The notes: a model not told the origin generated them from the sequence alone. A stretch of DNA of 64,000 nucleotides from Pseudomonas eutrophicaquae (GCF_023544715.1 NZ_JAMJEZ010000011.1:1-64000), one strand, 5' to 3'; numbered from the stretch's first letter, positions 1-13,552 are shown. Made by a program: numbers and translations.

Positions 1-432
1 TTCGGCTACAAGCTGTCGGTCAGCGTGGATCGTCGGCACAAGCTGATCCGCTGCGTGCGGGTGAGCGATGCCAGCGAGGCCGACACCCGGCATCTGGTGG
101 ATGTGCTCGACCGGAATAACAGCAGCCGGGACTTCTGGGCAGATCGCGGCTACCACGACGGGCCTCGGGAGCGCTGGCTCAAGATGATCGGCTGGCGGCC
201 GCATATCCAGCGCAAGGGCCAGGCCGGCAAGCCCATCAGTGAGCGGGGCAAGGCACGGAACAAGCGCATAGCCAGCCCCCGCGCTCGAGTCGAGCATGTC
301 TTCGCCAGCCTCGCCCAGATGGGCGGCAAGATGATCCGGAGCATTGGCCTGGCCCGTGCGGAGTTTGGCCTGATGGTCAAATCGGCGGTCTACAACCTCA
401 AGCGGATGTCGAGTCTGCTGGAACTGGCCTGA
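1..432 (+). CDS. IS5-family transposase, C-terminal fragment (cut by window edge)
   Basis: DDE transposase that catalyses cut-and-paste movement of the element. The reading frame is already open at base 1 (FGYKLSVSVD...), so only the last 143 residues are visible. The second catalytic aspartate is in ADRGY (fragment residue 48) and the catalytic glutamate in ARVEHVF (residue 98), the spacing expected of the IS5/DDE_Tnp_1 family. The first catalytic aspartate lies upstream of the window. The frame ends cleanly at TGA (430-432), with no sign of decay in the visible part. The GTG at 25 is internal and not a start. A shorter open frame on the opposite strand here is a shadow. Confidence 0.85.
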   Translation, partial: FGYKLSVSVDRRHKLIRCVRVSDASEADTRHLVDVLDRNNSSRDFWADRGYHDGPRERWLKMIGWRPHIQRKGQAGKPISERGKARNKRIASPRARVEHVFASLAQMGGKMIRSIGLARAEFGLMVKSAVYNLKRMSSLLELA

Positions 433-441
433 GCCAGGCCA

Positions 442-462
442 CCGGTCGCGTATCGCGACCGG
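442..462. repeat. Perfect 9-bp inverted repeat after the transposase
   Basis: CCGGTCGCG, a TAT loop, then CGCGACCGG, ten bases after the transposase stop. It could end the transposase transcript or block read-through out of the element. No T-run follows, so an intrinsic terminator is not certain. Confidence 0.5.
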
Positions 463-556
463 CCGAAGGATGTTCTGCGAGCACGTCCCCCGGCACTCGG
501 ATGCCAGGAGTTGTGCTCGTCACTGCCTGGCTCAGCTCGGATGTGTGTTTTTAGAG

Positions 557-1213
557 GTACCCTTCAGCTATCACGATGCCCGCGGCAGGCTGACCGGCTT
601 TGATGTGCAGATCGCCGAGGCGCTCTGTCAGGAGATGGCCGTCAGCTGCATGATCCAGACAATTGTCTGGGAGCAGCTGATTCCAAGCCTTGAGCAGGGC
701 AAGGTGGACATCCTGGTCGCCAGCATGGCCCAGACCCCCGAGCGCCGGCAGCGCGTGGCCTTCACCAACCACTACTACCAGTCTCACTCGATCTTCGCCG
801 GACGCATCGGTCTGGCCAATGACAGCCAGCCCGGTACCCTGGCTGGTCTGCGTCTGGCGGTCATGGACAACACCATCCAGGCTGACTTCGCACGCCGCCA
901 CTACCCCCGCAGCCGCCTGCTGCCGGTGCCTCATCAGGAGGAGGCCTTTGCCCTGCTGCTGGCCGGCCAGGCTGATCTGGTGCTCTCCGACACCATCAAC
1001 CTGCTGGGCTTCCTGCAGCGTCCAGAGGCCAGCGACTACGATTTCATCGGCACCCCACTGCTCGCCGAAGGCCTCAACAGCAAGGCGCATATCGCCGTAC
1101 GCCGGCAGGACAAGACCCTGCTCGCACGTCTCAATGCTGCGCTCGAGGCCATCCGCCTCAATGGCGTCTACGACCGCATCAATCGCCACTACTTCCCGTT
1201 CAGTATCTACTGA
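557..1213 (+). pseudogene. Periplasmic solute-binding protein (SBP_bac_3), 5' end lost to the IS
   Basis: The frame encodes the body of a family-3 extracellular solute-binding protein of the kind used for amino acids or as a periplasmic sensor input. Homology starts at PFSYHDARGRLTGFDV, the usual N-terminal ligand-lobe motif, and runs through DILVASMAQTPERRQRVAFT to the C-terminal LNGVYDRINRHYF. An ATG at 470 keeps the frame open, but the roughly 29 residues it adds are IS-derived and include no signal peptide. The normal signal sequence and first beta strand are missing, so the product could not reach the periplasm. It ends 11 bases before the diguanylate cyclase, so the two were probably one operon: a ligand sensor paired with c-di-GMP output. 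I call it a pseudogene created by the insertion. Confidence 0.75.
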
Positions 1214-1224
1214 GGAACCGCATC

Positions 1225-2776
1225 ATGGCGCTACCACAGGCACAGGGTGGCTATCACCCCTCGCTGGCGTACACCGTACGCGTGGCGGTCGTCATCCTGC
1301 TGCTGGGAGTCGCCATCGTACTGTCCATGCCGCTGCTCAACGGCATCATCGACAAGGCCTATCAGGTGCGCGAGGAGTACCTGCCGGAGCTGACCCGCTG
1401 GCGCCACAACACCCAGCGGGTCGAGCAGCTGCCAGGCTTCATCGAAACCCTCTACTGGAGCCCGGACCCGCGCGCGGCGCGCAACAGTCGCCTGCAGGCC
1501 CAGGTACTGATCGACAGCTTCGCCTTCGATCCTGCCAGCGCCCTGGCCAGCCAGTGCCGGCATCACGTTCTTGCACCTGCAGGCACTGGCTGGCCTGCGT
1601 GACAGCCAGCGCCTGCGACTAAGCGCCATGCGCAATCGGGCCAATACACTGCTGCAGGACCTGCCCACCGGCAGCGATGAAGACGTGCAGCACTTTCTGG
1701 TCGGCAGCGCGCAGCTCGCGCAGATCGGTACCGACTGGCAGCTGTGGCATCGCCGGGGACAGGCGCTGCAGTCCTCACAAGCACCGCCCCTGCAGCAGGC
1801 CCTCGCCCCTCTGCTGCTCGATCTTGAGGCGCTGCACCGCCTGGACATCCGCGCCGCGCACGAATATCGACAAGCCCTCGAGACCCAGCAGGAGCTGGCT
1901 GCCATCCTCAATACTGATACCGCGCTGAAAACCCAGCAGATTGCCAAGGCTGTCGAGCGAGAAGCCACCCAGGCCCACCATTACGGCATCTGGCTGTTAC
2001 TTCTGCTCGGCCTGTTCACCGCACTGACACTGCTGGCCTTCCAGCGTTACCTGCTGCGACCGATCCTGCTGTGCAATGCCGCCCTCGAGGGCCTGAACCG
2101 CGAGCAGTACACGGTGCTGCCGCCGCCCACCCTGTTCCATGAACTGGACACCATCAGCCGCAGCGTGCGCCAGTACAGCGACCTGACCCGCCAGCTGCAG
2201 CAGGCCAATCGCGAGCTGCTGCAGCTGTCGCAGCGCGACGGGATGACCGGGCTGGCCAATCGCCGCTACTTTGACAGCGTGCTGCTCGATGAATACGCCC
2301 GCGCCTGTCGGCACGGCCATAACCTGTGCCTAATCATGCTGGATGTGGATCACTTCAAACGGATCAACGACACCTACGGCCACCTGTTCGGCGATGACTG
2401 CCTGCGCCGTCTGGCCGGCGTGCTTGCACAGTACAGCCGCCGGGCGGGCGACCTAGCCGCTCGCTATGGCGGTGAGGAGTTCGCGCTGATCCTGCCGGAA
2501 ATGCCCTTGAATGAAGCCTGGCAGGTTGCCGAGCAGATCCGCCAGCAGACGCAGGCGCTGCAGCTGTACAGCGAGCAGGGCGAGCGTGTTGCGCTGACCA
2601 TCAGTGCTGGCGTTGCCAGCCTGCCGGAAAGCGGTGCGCGGGACATCGAACAGCTGATCGAGCAGGCCGACCAGGCGCTCTATAAGGCCAAGCACAGTGG
2701 CCGCAACCGCGTCGAAATGGCCAGTGCCGCCGCGCCAGACCTCTCCCGGACAGCGCAGACCCTGACGCATAATTGA
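1225..2776 (+). pseudogene. Membrane diguanylate cyclase (GGDEF), split by a frameshift
   Basis: Two overlapping frames make one protein. The first (1225-1602) gives an N-terminal membrane helix (AVVILLLGVAIVLSMPLL) and the start of a periplasmic helical domain, then drifts into a stop. The second, in frame +2, picks up the domain from about 1550-1571 and continues through a second membrane helix (WLLLLLGLFTALTLLAF), a HAMP-like linker and a complete GGDEF domain. The active-site signature is RYGGEEF, and an RxxD inhibitory site (RAGD) lies five residues before it, so the catalytic half is intact. Moving from frame 1 to frame 2 implies one extra base around 1500-1571. The product would make c-di-GMP in response to a periplasmic signal. 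A sequencing error cannot be excluded; a 401-residue fragment starting at TTG 1571 might still be made. Confidence 0.7.
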
Positions 2777-2802
2777 CCCTCCGCTGCCACAGGTCTGCCG
2801 CC

Positions 2803-3333
2803 ATGCTGCCCACCACCCTCGAACAACTCGATGCCCTGCGCGCCGAATGCCGGGCCATGGTCACCCGCCGCGCCGGTATCTCGGCGGGTGCGGCGGTCTT
2901 GCCGATTCCGGGCCTGGATCTGGGCACCGATCTGGCCCTGCTAATCGAGCTGCTGCCGGCGATCAACCGCAAATTTGGTCTGGCGGCCGAGCAGGTGCGC
3001 GGGCTGGACCCGCAGCTGCAGCGCCTGATCCTGCTGGGGGCGACCAGCCTGGGCAACAACTTGATCGGCCAGCTGATCACCCGTCAGCTGGTCACGCAGG
3101 CGCTCAAGGGCATCGGCGTGCGGATCGGTACGCGCACCGCCGCCCGCCTGGTGCCGGTGCTCGGCCAGGCGGTGGCTGCCTCGGTCAGCTTCGGCGCGAT
3201 GAAGCTGCTCGGCAACGCCCATGTCGAGGACTGCTACCGGGTCGCCCGCGATGCCCTGCTGGCCCAGGGGCTGGAGCGTGGCGAACTGATCGAGGCACAG
3301 GCTGAGCCTGCGACACTCCCACAAAGCCGCTAG
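2803..3333 (+). CDS. DUF697-like small membrane-associated protein
   Basis: A 176-residue protein. The stretch AGAAVLPIPGLDLGTDLALLIE, followed by a long helical region with glycine-rich hydrophobic segments (LGATSLGNNLIGQL, VPVLGQAVAASVSFGAMKLLG), resembles the DUF697/YcjF C-terminal domain, which often accompanies GTPases or sits in the inner membrane. There is no GTPase in this protein or beside it. I chose the ATG at 2803. The frame opens earlier at TTG 2773, which overlaps the previous gene and adds a non-conserved leader. The gene converges on hrpA. Function is unknown; the family call is by motif only. Confidence 0.6.
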   Translation: MLPTTLEQLDALRAECRAMVTRRAGISAGAAVLPIPGLDLGTDLALLIELLPAINRKFGLAAEQVRGLDPQLQRLILLGATSLGNNLIGQLITRQLVTQALKGIGVRIGTRTAARLVPVLGQAVAASVSFGAMKLLGNAHVEDCYRVARDALLAQGLERGELIEAQAEPATLPQSR

Positions 3334-3401
3334 GCGCTACCACGGTTAAGCCGCCAGCGCCGCCTGCCGGGCTGGCTTGGGCTGTGCCGGCTCGCGGCTG
3401 A

Positions 3402-6400
3402 TCAGGCGTCCACCAGCGCCCACTGCTTGCTCAGACGCTTGTCGGAAACCGCCATCTTCGTCCCCAGCTGCTGGGCGAACAGCGACACCCGGTACTCTTC
3501 GAGCATCCAGCGGTATAGCGCCAGCTCCGGGTCGCGCTTGCCTTCCTGCTGGTGTTTCTTCAAGCGCGCCTGGTACTGCTCCCAGTAGCCGGCCAGCTCG
3601 CCGCTCCACACCCGGTCGCGCTGCAGCTGGCTGCCGACCTTGTCCAAGCGCTGCTCGATGGCCTTGAGGTAACGCGGATATTCCTTCAGCCACTCGGCCG
3701 GGGTCTGGCGCACGAAGCCTGTGTAGATCAGGTTGGCCAGCTGGGCCTTGATGTCGTTGAGCGCCACCGCCATCGCCAGGTCGATGCGCCCCTTGAAGCG
3801 CTTCTGCAGGCCATGCCAGAGCTTGAGGATTTCCAGCACCAGCTTCGCCAGCCGCTCGGCGTGCTCGCTCCAGCTGCCGCGTTTCTGCTCAGCCAACGCG
3901 GCCAGCGCGGCGCCGTCGCGCGGCAGCGGGTCACTGCCGTCGAGGATGCAGCTGTCCAGGCTGGCCAGCAGGATGTCCTCGACCAGTGACTCGACGCGGC
4001 CCAGTTCGCGGTACAGCAGACCCATCTCGGTCAGCCCCGGCAGCTTGCCGCGCAGGTACTTGGCCGGCTCGGCCAGCTGCTGCAGCAAGAGGCGCTGCAG
4101 GGCGCGGCGGTGCTGGTACTCGGCCTCGGCCTGGGTCGGGAAGCGCCCTTCCTTGACCGCGCCGCCCTCCTCGACCAGCGCCGGGTAGACGGTCAGCGAC
4201 AGCCCGGCGATCTTCTGCTGGGTGCTCGCGGCCACGCGAAAGCCCTTGGCCTCGACCGGTTTGGCCTCGGCGCGGCTTTCGGGGATGGCCAGCGCCGCCT
4301 GGCTGGCTTCGGCGAAGCGCGCGGTCAGCTCGGCCAGGTCGCGGCCCTCGCCGAGGAACTTGCCGCGCGCGTCGACCACCTCGATGTTCATCTTCAGGTG
4401 GCTGTCCAGCTGGACGGCGGACTCCGCCCAGGCCTCCTCCGGCACGCGGGCGCCGGTCATACGCATAAGCTCGCGGCCGAGCGCCTCGGGCAGCGAACCC
4501 TCGGCGAAGGCCAGCTTGGCCAGTGCGGCGCCGACGAAGTCCGGCACCGGCACGAAGTTCTTGCGCAGCGCCTTGGGCAGGCCGCGCACCAGCGCCACGC
4601 ACTTGGCTTCCAAGAGGCCCGGCACCAGCCAGTCGAGGCGCTCGGCCGGCAGCTGCGGCAACAGCGGCGCCGGCACCCGCACGGTGACACCGTCGCGCGG
4701 ATGGTTGGGCTCGAAATGGTAGGAGAGCGGCAGCTGCAGGCGGCCGATGCTCAGGCTGTCCGGATACTGCTGCGCGGTGACCTCACGGGCCTCGCGGGCC
4801 AGCACGTCTTCCTCGCGCATGATCAACAGCTGCGCATTTTTCGCGCTCTCGCGCTTGTACCAGCTCTCGAAACTGGCGGTCTGGTAGATGTCCGCCGGCA
4901 GGCGCGCGTCGTAGTAGGCGAACAGGGTTTCCTCGTCGGCGAGGATGTCGCGGCGGCGCGCCTTGGCTTCCAGCTCGTCGAGCTTCTCGAGCAGCTGGCG
5001 GTTGGCGGTGAGGCACTTGGCGCGGCTGTTGATCTCGCCGCGCACCAGACCTTCGCGGATAAACAGCTCCCTTGCCGCAGTTGGCTCAATCGGTCCGTAG
5101 TGCACCGGCCGGCGGCCGACGATGATCAGCCCGTACAGGGTCACCTGCTCGAAGGCCACCACCTGGCCGCGCTTCTTCTCCCAGTGCGGCTCCAGATGGT
5201 TCTTCTTCACCAGGTGCGGCGCCAGCGGCTCGATCCAGTCCGGGTCGATCTTCGCCACCATGCGGGCGAACAGCTTGGTGGTTTCCACCAGTTCGGCGGC
5301 CATTACCCACTGCGGGCGCTTGCGGCCGATACTGCTGCCCGGGTGCAGCCAGAAGCGCCGCTGGCGGGCGCCGTTGTAGTCACCCTCCTCGGTCTTCTGG
5401 CCGATCTGACTGAGCAGGCCCGCGAGCAGCGCCTTGTGCACCGCGGCGTAGTTCTTCAGGGTCTGCGCGGCCTGCTGGCGCTCGTCCTGGGCGGCAATGG
5501 CCTGGCGGGCACGCTGGTCGAGCTCTCCGGTCACCACGGGCGCGGCGACCGGCTCCGGCGCTTCCAGCTTGTTCAGCGGCAGCTTGAGGTCGCGGCAGGT
5601 GAGCAGCAGCTGGCGGTGGGCGTCACGCCACTCGCGCAGGCGCAGGTAGTTGAGGAAGTTGCGCCGGCACCAGTTGCGCAGCGCGTTGGCACCCAGCGCC
5701 TGGCGCTGCGCCTCGAAACCGTGCCACAGGTTGATCAGCGCGGCGAAGTCGGAATCGGGGTTCTTCCACTGCGCATGGGCCTGGTCGGCGGCCTGCTGGC
5801 GCTCCATCGGCCGCTCGCGTGGGTCCTGCACCGACAGGGCGCTGGCGATCACCAGCACCTCGGCGAGGCTGCCCTGCTGCGCGCCTTCCAGCAGCATGCG
5901 GCCCAAGCGCGGGTCGATCGGCAGGCGCGCCAGCTGGCGGCCCAGCGGAGTGAGCTGGTTGTCGCGGCCGACCGCGGAGAGTTCCTGCAGCAGGTTGAAG
6001 CCGTCGCTGATCGCCTTGCCTTCCGGGGGCTCGATGAACGGGAATTCGCTGATATCGCCGAGGCGCAGATGCAGCATCTGCAGGATCACCGCAGCGAGGT
6101 TGGTGCGCAGGATCTCCGGATCAGTAAATTCCGGGCGGGAGAGGAAGTCCTCCTCGCTGTACAGGCGGATGCAGATGCCCGGCTCGACCCGCCCGCAACG
6201 GCCCTTGCGCTGGTTGGCGCTGGCCTGCGACACCGCCTCGATGGGCAGGCGCTGGACTTTGGAACGGTAGCTGTAGCGGCTGATACGCGCGGTGCCCGAG
6301 TCAATCACGTAGCGGATGCCCGGCACGGTCAGCGAGGTCTCAGCGACGTTGGTGGCCAGCACGATCTTGCGCCCGCCGGCAGGCTTGAAGATCTTCTGCT

Positions 6401-7415
6401 GCTCGGCCGGGGTCAGGCGGGCGTACAGCGGCAGCACCTCGGTGTGGCGCAGGTTGGCCTTGCGCAGCACCTCGGCGGCCTCGCGGATCTCGCGCTCGCC
6501 GGGCAGGAACACCAGCACGTCGCCGGGGCGCTTGCCGATCGCGCGCTCGTGCGCCTCGATCTCCTCGAGGGCGCGCAGGATGCCCTGATCCACCGACAGG
6601 TCGTCGAACAGCGGCTCGCCGTTCTCGTCCAGCTCGGCGGCCAGCGGCCGGTACCAGGTCTCCACCGGGTAGGTGCGCCCTGACACCTCGATGATCGGCG
6701 CGTCGTTGAAATGCTTGGAGAAGCGCTCCAGGTCGATGGTCGCCGAGGTGATGATCACCTTGAGGCCGGGACGGCGCGGCAGCAGGTTCTTCAGGTAGCC
6801 GAGCAGAAAATCGATGTTCAGGCTGCGCTCGTGGGCCTCGTCGACGATCAGCGTGTCGTACTTCTCGAGGAAGCGGTCGTGCTGAGTCTCGGCGAGCAGG
6901 ATGCCGTCGGTCATCAGCTTGACCAGCGACTGCTCGCCGCTGTGATCCTCAAAGCGCACCTGGTAGCCGACCAGCTCGCCGAGCGGCGTGCCCAGCTCCT
7001 CGGCAACCCGGGTAGCGACGCTGCGCGCGGCCAGGCGGCGTGGCTGGGTGTGGCCGATCAGGCCGAACACGCCGCGCCCGGCCTCCAGACAGATCTTCGG
7101 CAGCTGGGTGGTCTTGCCCGAGCCGGTCTCGCCGGCGATCACCACCACCTGATGCTGCTCGATGGCAGCGCGGATCTCCTCGCGGCGCGCGGCGATCGGC
7201 AGGGCGTCGTCGTAGCGGATGCGCGGCACGCTGGCGCGCCGCGCGGCGACCTTGGCACAGGAGGCCTGAAAGCGCTCCAGCCACTGCGCCAGCCGGGCCT
7301 CGTCCGGGCGTTTTTTAAGCTCGAGCAGCTGGCGGCGCAGGCGGTGGCGGTCGGCGTTGAGCGCCTGATCGAGGTTATTGAGCAAGGGGGCGAGGGCGGG
7401 TACGGCGTCACTCAT
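3402..7415 (-). CDS. hrpA: ATP-dependent RNA helicase HrpA
   Basis: DEAH-box RNA helicase of 1337 residues, close to the size of E. coli HrpA (about 1300). The N-terminal helicase core has the Walker A motif GETGSGKTT (residues 95-103), DEAH (192-195), SAT (224-226) and a C-terminal helicase motif (NQRKGRCGR) near residue 390. Helicase-associated and OB-fold domains follow, then the long HrpA-specific C-terminal region. Members of this family unwind structured RNA and help resolve stalled ribosomes. The start ATG at 7415 gives MSDAVPALAPLL. It is transcribed alone, divergent from lnt. Long open frames on the opposite strand are composition shadows. Confidence 0.95.
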   Translation of the reverse strand: MSDAVPALAPLLNNLDQALNADRHRLRRQLLELKKRPDEARLAQWLERFQASCAKVAARRASVPRIRYDDALPIAARREEIRAAIEQHQVVVIAGETGSGKTTQLPKICLEAGRGVFGLIGHTQPRRLAARSVATRVAEELGTPLGELVGYQVRFEDHSGEQSLVKLMTDGILLAETQHDRFLEKYDTLIVDEAHERSLNIDFLLGYLKNLLPRRPGLKVIITSATIDLERFSKHFNDAPIIEVSGRTYPVETWYRPLAAELDENGEPLFDDLSVDQGILRALEEIEAHERAIGKRPGDVLVFLPGEREIREAAEVLRKANLRHTEVLPLYARLTPAEQQKIFKPAGGRKIVLATNVAETSLTVPGIRYVIDSGTARISRYSYRSKVQRLPIEAVSQASANQRKGRCGRVEPGICIRLYSEEDFLSRPEFTDPEILRTNLAAVILQMLHLRLGDISEFPFIEPPEGKAISDGFNLLQELSAVGRDNQLTPLGRQLARLPIDPRLGRMLLEGAQQGSLAEVLVIASALSVQDPRERPMERQQAADQAHAQWKNPDSDFAALINLWHGFEAQRQALGANALRNWCRRNFLNYLRLREWRDAHRQLLLTCRDLKLPLNKLEAPEPVAAPVVTGELDQRARQAIAAQDERQQAAQTLKNYAAVHKALLAGLLSQIGQKTEEGDYNGARQRRFWLHPGSSIGRKRPQWVMAAELVETTKLFARMVAKIDPDWIEPLAPHLVKKNHLEPHWEKKRGQVVAFEQVTLYGLIIVGRRPVHYGPIEPTAARELFIREGLVRGEINSRAKCLTANRQLLEKLDELEAKARRRDILADEETLFAYYDARLPADIYQTASFESWYKRESAKNAQLLIMREEDVLAREAREVTAQQYPDSLSIGRLQLPLSYHFEPNHPRDGVTVRVPAPLLPQLPAERLDWLVPGLLEAKCVALVRGLPKALRKNFVPVPDFVGAALAKLAFAEGSLPEALGRELMRMTGARVPEEAWAESAVQLDSHLKMNIEVVDARGKFLGEGRDLAELTARFAEASQAALAIPESRAEAKPVEAKGFRVAASTQQKIAGLSLTVYPALVEEGGAVKEGRFPTQAEAEYQHRRALQRLLLQQLAEPAKYLRGKLPGLTEMGLLYRELGRVESLVEDILLASLDSCILDGSDPLPRDGAALAALAEQKRGSWSEHAERLAKLVLEILKLWHGLQKRFKGRIDLAMAVALNDIKAQLANLIYTGFVRQTPAEWLKEYPRYLKAIEQRLDKVGSQLQRDRVWSGELAGYWEQYQARLKKHQQEGKRDPELALYRWMLEEYRVSLFAQQLGTKMAVSDKRLSKQWALVDA

Positions 7416-7549
7416 CGGGCAGGCATCGGCTGATTCGGCAGAGGGCGGCGATTGTCGCAGATTTGCCGACCGCGGCGCACCGAGGCGTGTCTGGCCGCTG
7501 ACCGCATGGCTGCTTTAAGCTGCGCGCCTGCCTCACTCAAGGAGCTGTC

Positions 7550-11763
<4,214 letters not shown>

Positions 11764-11780
11764 CGCATCGCGTCCAATCG

Positions 11781-11802
11781 GCCGCCCGCCCCTGCGGGCG
11801 GC
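11781..11802 (+). terminator. GC-rich hairpin between leuS and lptE
   Basis: A perfect 9-bp stem (GCCGCCCGC / GCGGGCGGC) with a CCCT loop, followed only by GTTT. It sits 17 bases after the leuS stop and 21 before the lptE start. It may partially terminate leuS transcripts or protect their 3' end; the T-run is weak. Confidence 0.5.
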
Positions 11803-11823
11803 GTTTCACATGAGGGAAGCCTG

Positions 11824-12387
11824 ATGAAACGTAGTCTCTCCGGCCTGCTGCTGGTGATACTGGCCACCCTGCTCAGTGCCTGCGGCTTCCAGCTGCGTGG
11901 CACTGCCGGGAATGATTTTGCCGTGCAGGAACTGGATCTGCGCGCCCGCAATGCCTACGGCGAGCTGAACCGCGACCTGCGCCAGCTGCTGGAAAGCCGT
12001 GGCGTGCGCATCAGCCCCGACGCTGCCTGGCGCCTTGTGCTGGTCAACGAAACGCAGAACCAGCGCACCGCCAGCGTGACCCGCTCGGCGCGCAGTGCCG
12101 AGTATGAACTGACCACCATCCTCGACTTCGAGCTGCGTGACCGGGCCGATCTGCTGCTGCTCGCCGATCGACTTGAAGTGCAGAAGGTCTATGTGCAGGA
12201 CGACAGCAACCTGATCGGCTCAAGCCAGGAAGCCGCCCAGCTGCGCCGCGAAATGCGCCGCGAGCTGGTGCAGCAGATGTCCCTGCGCCTGCAGCAGCTG
12301 ACGCAGGAGCGTCTCGAGCAGCTGCAGCGTGACGCTGAGCAGCGTGCTGAAGCGCGCCGTGCGGCCACGCCCGCGGCCGCCCAGTGA
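11824..12387 (+). CDS. lptE: LPS assembly lipoprotein LptE
   Basis: Outer-membrane lipoprotein that plugs the LptD barrel and helps insert lipopolysaccharide into the outer leaflet. It has 187 residues and starts with a lipoprotein signal peptide: a hydrophobic stretch, then lipobox LSAC (cysteine at residue 20), then GFQLRGT, typical of the LptE/RlpB family. The C-terminal third is helical and rich in Gln, Glu and Arg, ending in an Ala-rich tail. It lies between leuS and holA, the conserved pseudomonad and enterobacterial arrangement. Its lipid anchor is completed by Lnt, encoded two genes upstream. Confidence 0.93.
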   Translation: MKRSLSGLLLVILATLLSACGFQLRGTAGNDFAVQELDLRARNAYGELNRDLRQLLESRGVRISPDAAWRLVLVNETQNQRTASVTRSARSAEYELTTILDFELRDRADLLLLADRLEVQKVYVQDDSNLIGSSQEAAQLRREMRRELVQQMSLRLQQLTQERLEQLQRDAEQRAEARRAATPAAAQ

Positions 12388-12390
12388 GCG

Positions 12391-12412
12391 GGACGGGGCC
12401 TGCGCCCCGTCC
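12391..12412 (+). terminator. GC-rich hairpin immediately before holA
   Basis: A perfect 9-bp stem (GGACGGGGC / GCCCCGTCC) with a CTGC loop, four bases after the lptE stop and ending 12 bases before the holA ATG at 12425. There is no T-run. It occupies the position where a holA ribosome-binding site would lie, so it may tune holA translation as well as stop transcription. Confidence 0.45.
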
Positions 12413-12424
12413 TGAATGGCCTGC

Positions 12425-13459
12425 ATGAAACTCAACGCCAACCAGCTGGCTCGTCACCTGCAAGGACCGCTGGCGCCGGTCTATGTGATCAGCGGGGACG
12501 AGCCGCTGCTCTGCCAGGAAGCCTGTGATGCGGTGCGCAGCGCCTGCCGCCAGCAGGACTTCAGCGAGCGGCAGGTTTTGCATGCCGATGCCGGCTTTGA
12601 CTGGAACATCCTGCGCGAAGCCGGCGCCAGCCTGTCGCTGTTTGCCGAGCGGCGCCTACTGGAACTGCGCCTGCCCAGTGGCAAACCGGGAGACGCCGGT
12701 ACCGCCGCCCTGCTCGACTACCTGGCCCGCCCGGCCGAAGACACCGTCCTGCTGATCAGCCTGCCGCGCCTGGACAGCAAGACCCAGAAAAGCAAATGGG
12801 CGAAGGCGCTGATCGAAAGCACCCACAGCCAGTTCGTGGCGATCTGGCCGGTGGATGCTGCCCAGCTGCCGGCCTGGCTGCAGCAGCGCCTCGCCCAGGC
12901 TGGCCTTGCCGCCAGCCCCGAGGCGCTCGATCTGCTGGTCGCACGCACGGAGGGCAACCTGCTGGCCGCCGTGCAGGAGATCGAAAAACTGCGCCTGCTG
13001 GCTGACGGAACGATGCTGGACACCGCCACCGTACAAGCCAGTGTTGCCGACAGTGCGCGCTTTGACCTGTTCGGCCTGCTGGATGCGGCGCTGGCCGGCG
13101 AGCGCGCCCATGCCCTGCGCATGCTGACCGGTCTGCGCGCTGAGGGTGTCGAGGCACCAGTGGTCCTCTGGGGTCTGACCCGCGAACTGCGCCTGCTGGC
13201 GGGCCTGCTGCTACAGCAGGCTCGTGGGGTGCCCGCCGAGCGGGCCATCGCCCAGCTCAAGCCCCCGCTGTTCGGCAAACGCCCCGCGCTGGTCAGTCGC
13301 GCCCTGCAGCGCCTGAGCCTTGAGCAGTGCACCGCGCTGCTCTGCGAAGCGCAGCAGATCGATGAGCAGATCAAGGGACAGGCCAGCGGCAATCCATGGA
13401 ATGGACTGGCCGCGCTGACCCTGCAACTGGCCGGCGGCCGCCTGACGCTGGGCGGCTGA
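12425..13459 (+). CDS. holA: DNA polymerase III delta subunit
   Basis: Clamp-loader subunit that opens the beta sliding clamp. With the chosen start it has 344 residues, matching E. coli HolA (343). The N-terminus MKLNANQLARHLQGPLAPVY and the following SGDEPLL are typical of the family. The rest is a degenerate AAA+ fold without Walker motifs, as expected for delta. An in-frame ATG at 12416 would add three residues (MAC). Neither start has a good Shine-Dalgarno sequence, and a hairpin lies just upstream. Confidence 0.93.
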   Translation: MKLNANQLARHLQGPLAPVYVISGDEPLLCQEACDAVRSACRQQDFSERQVLHADAGFDWNILREAGASLSLFAERRLLELRLPSGKPGDAGTAALLDYLARPAEDTVLLISLPRLDSKTQKSKWAKALIESTHSQFVAIWPVDAAQLPAWLQQRLAQAGLAASPEALDLLVARTEGNLLAAVQEIEKLRLLADGTMLDTATVQASVADSARFDLFGLLDAALAGERAHALRMLTGLRAEGVEAPVVLWGLTRELRLLAGLLLQQARGVPAERAIAQLKPPLFGKRPALVSRALQRLSLEQCTALLCEAQQIDEQIKGQASGNPWNGLAALTLQLAGGRLTLGG

Positions 13460-13552
13460 ATCCACCCCACACTGCAACCGTTGCCGGGCAGTCACAGCGC
13501 CTTCCGGCATGCTAAGGTTGTCGCCCGTTCTGCCTTTTCCGGAAGCCGGTTC

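Larger units (their letters stand above)
1..556 (+). mobile_element. IS5-family insertion sequence, right-hand part
   Basis: The window opens inside an IS5-type insertion sequence: the 3' part of its transposase gene and the non-coding right end. The right boundary is inferred. Solute-binding-protein homology in the next reading frame resumes around 557-560, so the element should end between the transposase stop (432) and about 556. The left end lies outside the window, so neither the terminal inverted repeats nor a target duplication can be matched. A hairpin follows the transposase stop. The boundary is uncertain by tens of bases. Confidence 0.7.

Noticed and set aside
690-1622. 310-codon plus-strand frame across the binding-protein and cyclase genes
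   Set aside because: Ser/Arg/Pro-rich translation typical of a wrong frame; it bridges two genes with clear homology in other frames.
4110-6683. 857-codon open frame opposite hrpA
   Set aside because: A shadow of the HrpA frame, rich in Gln, Leu and Arg with no domain and no start signal.
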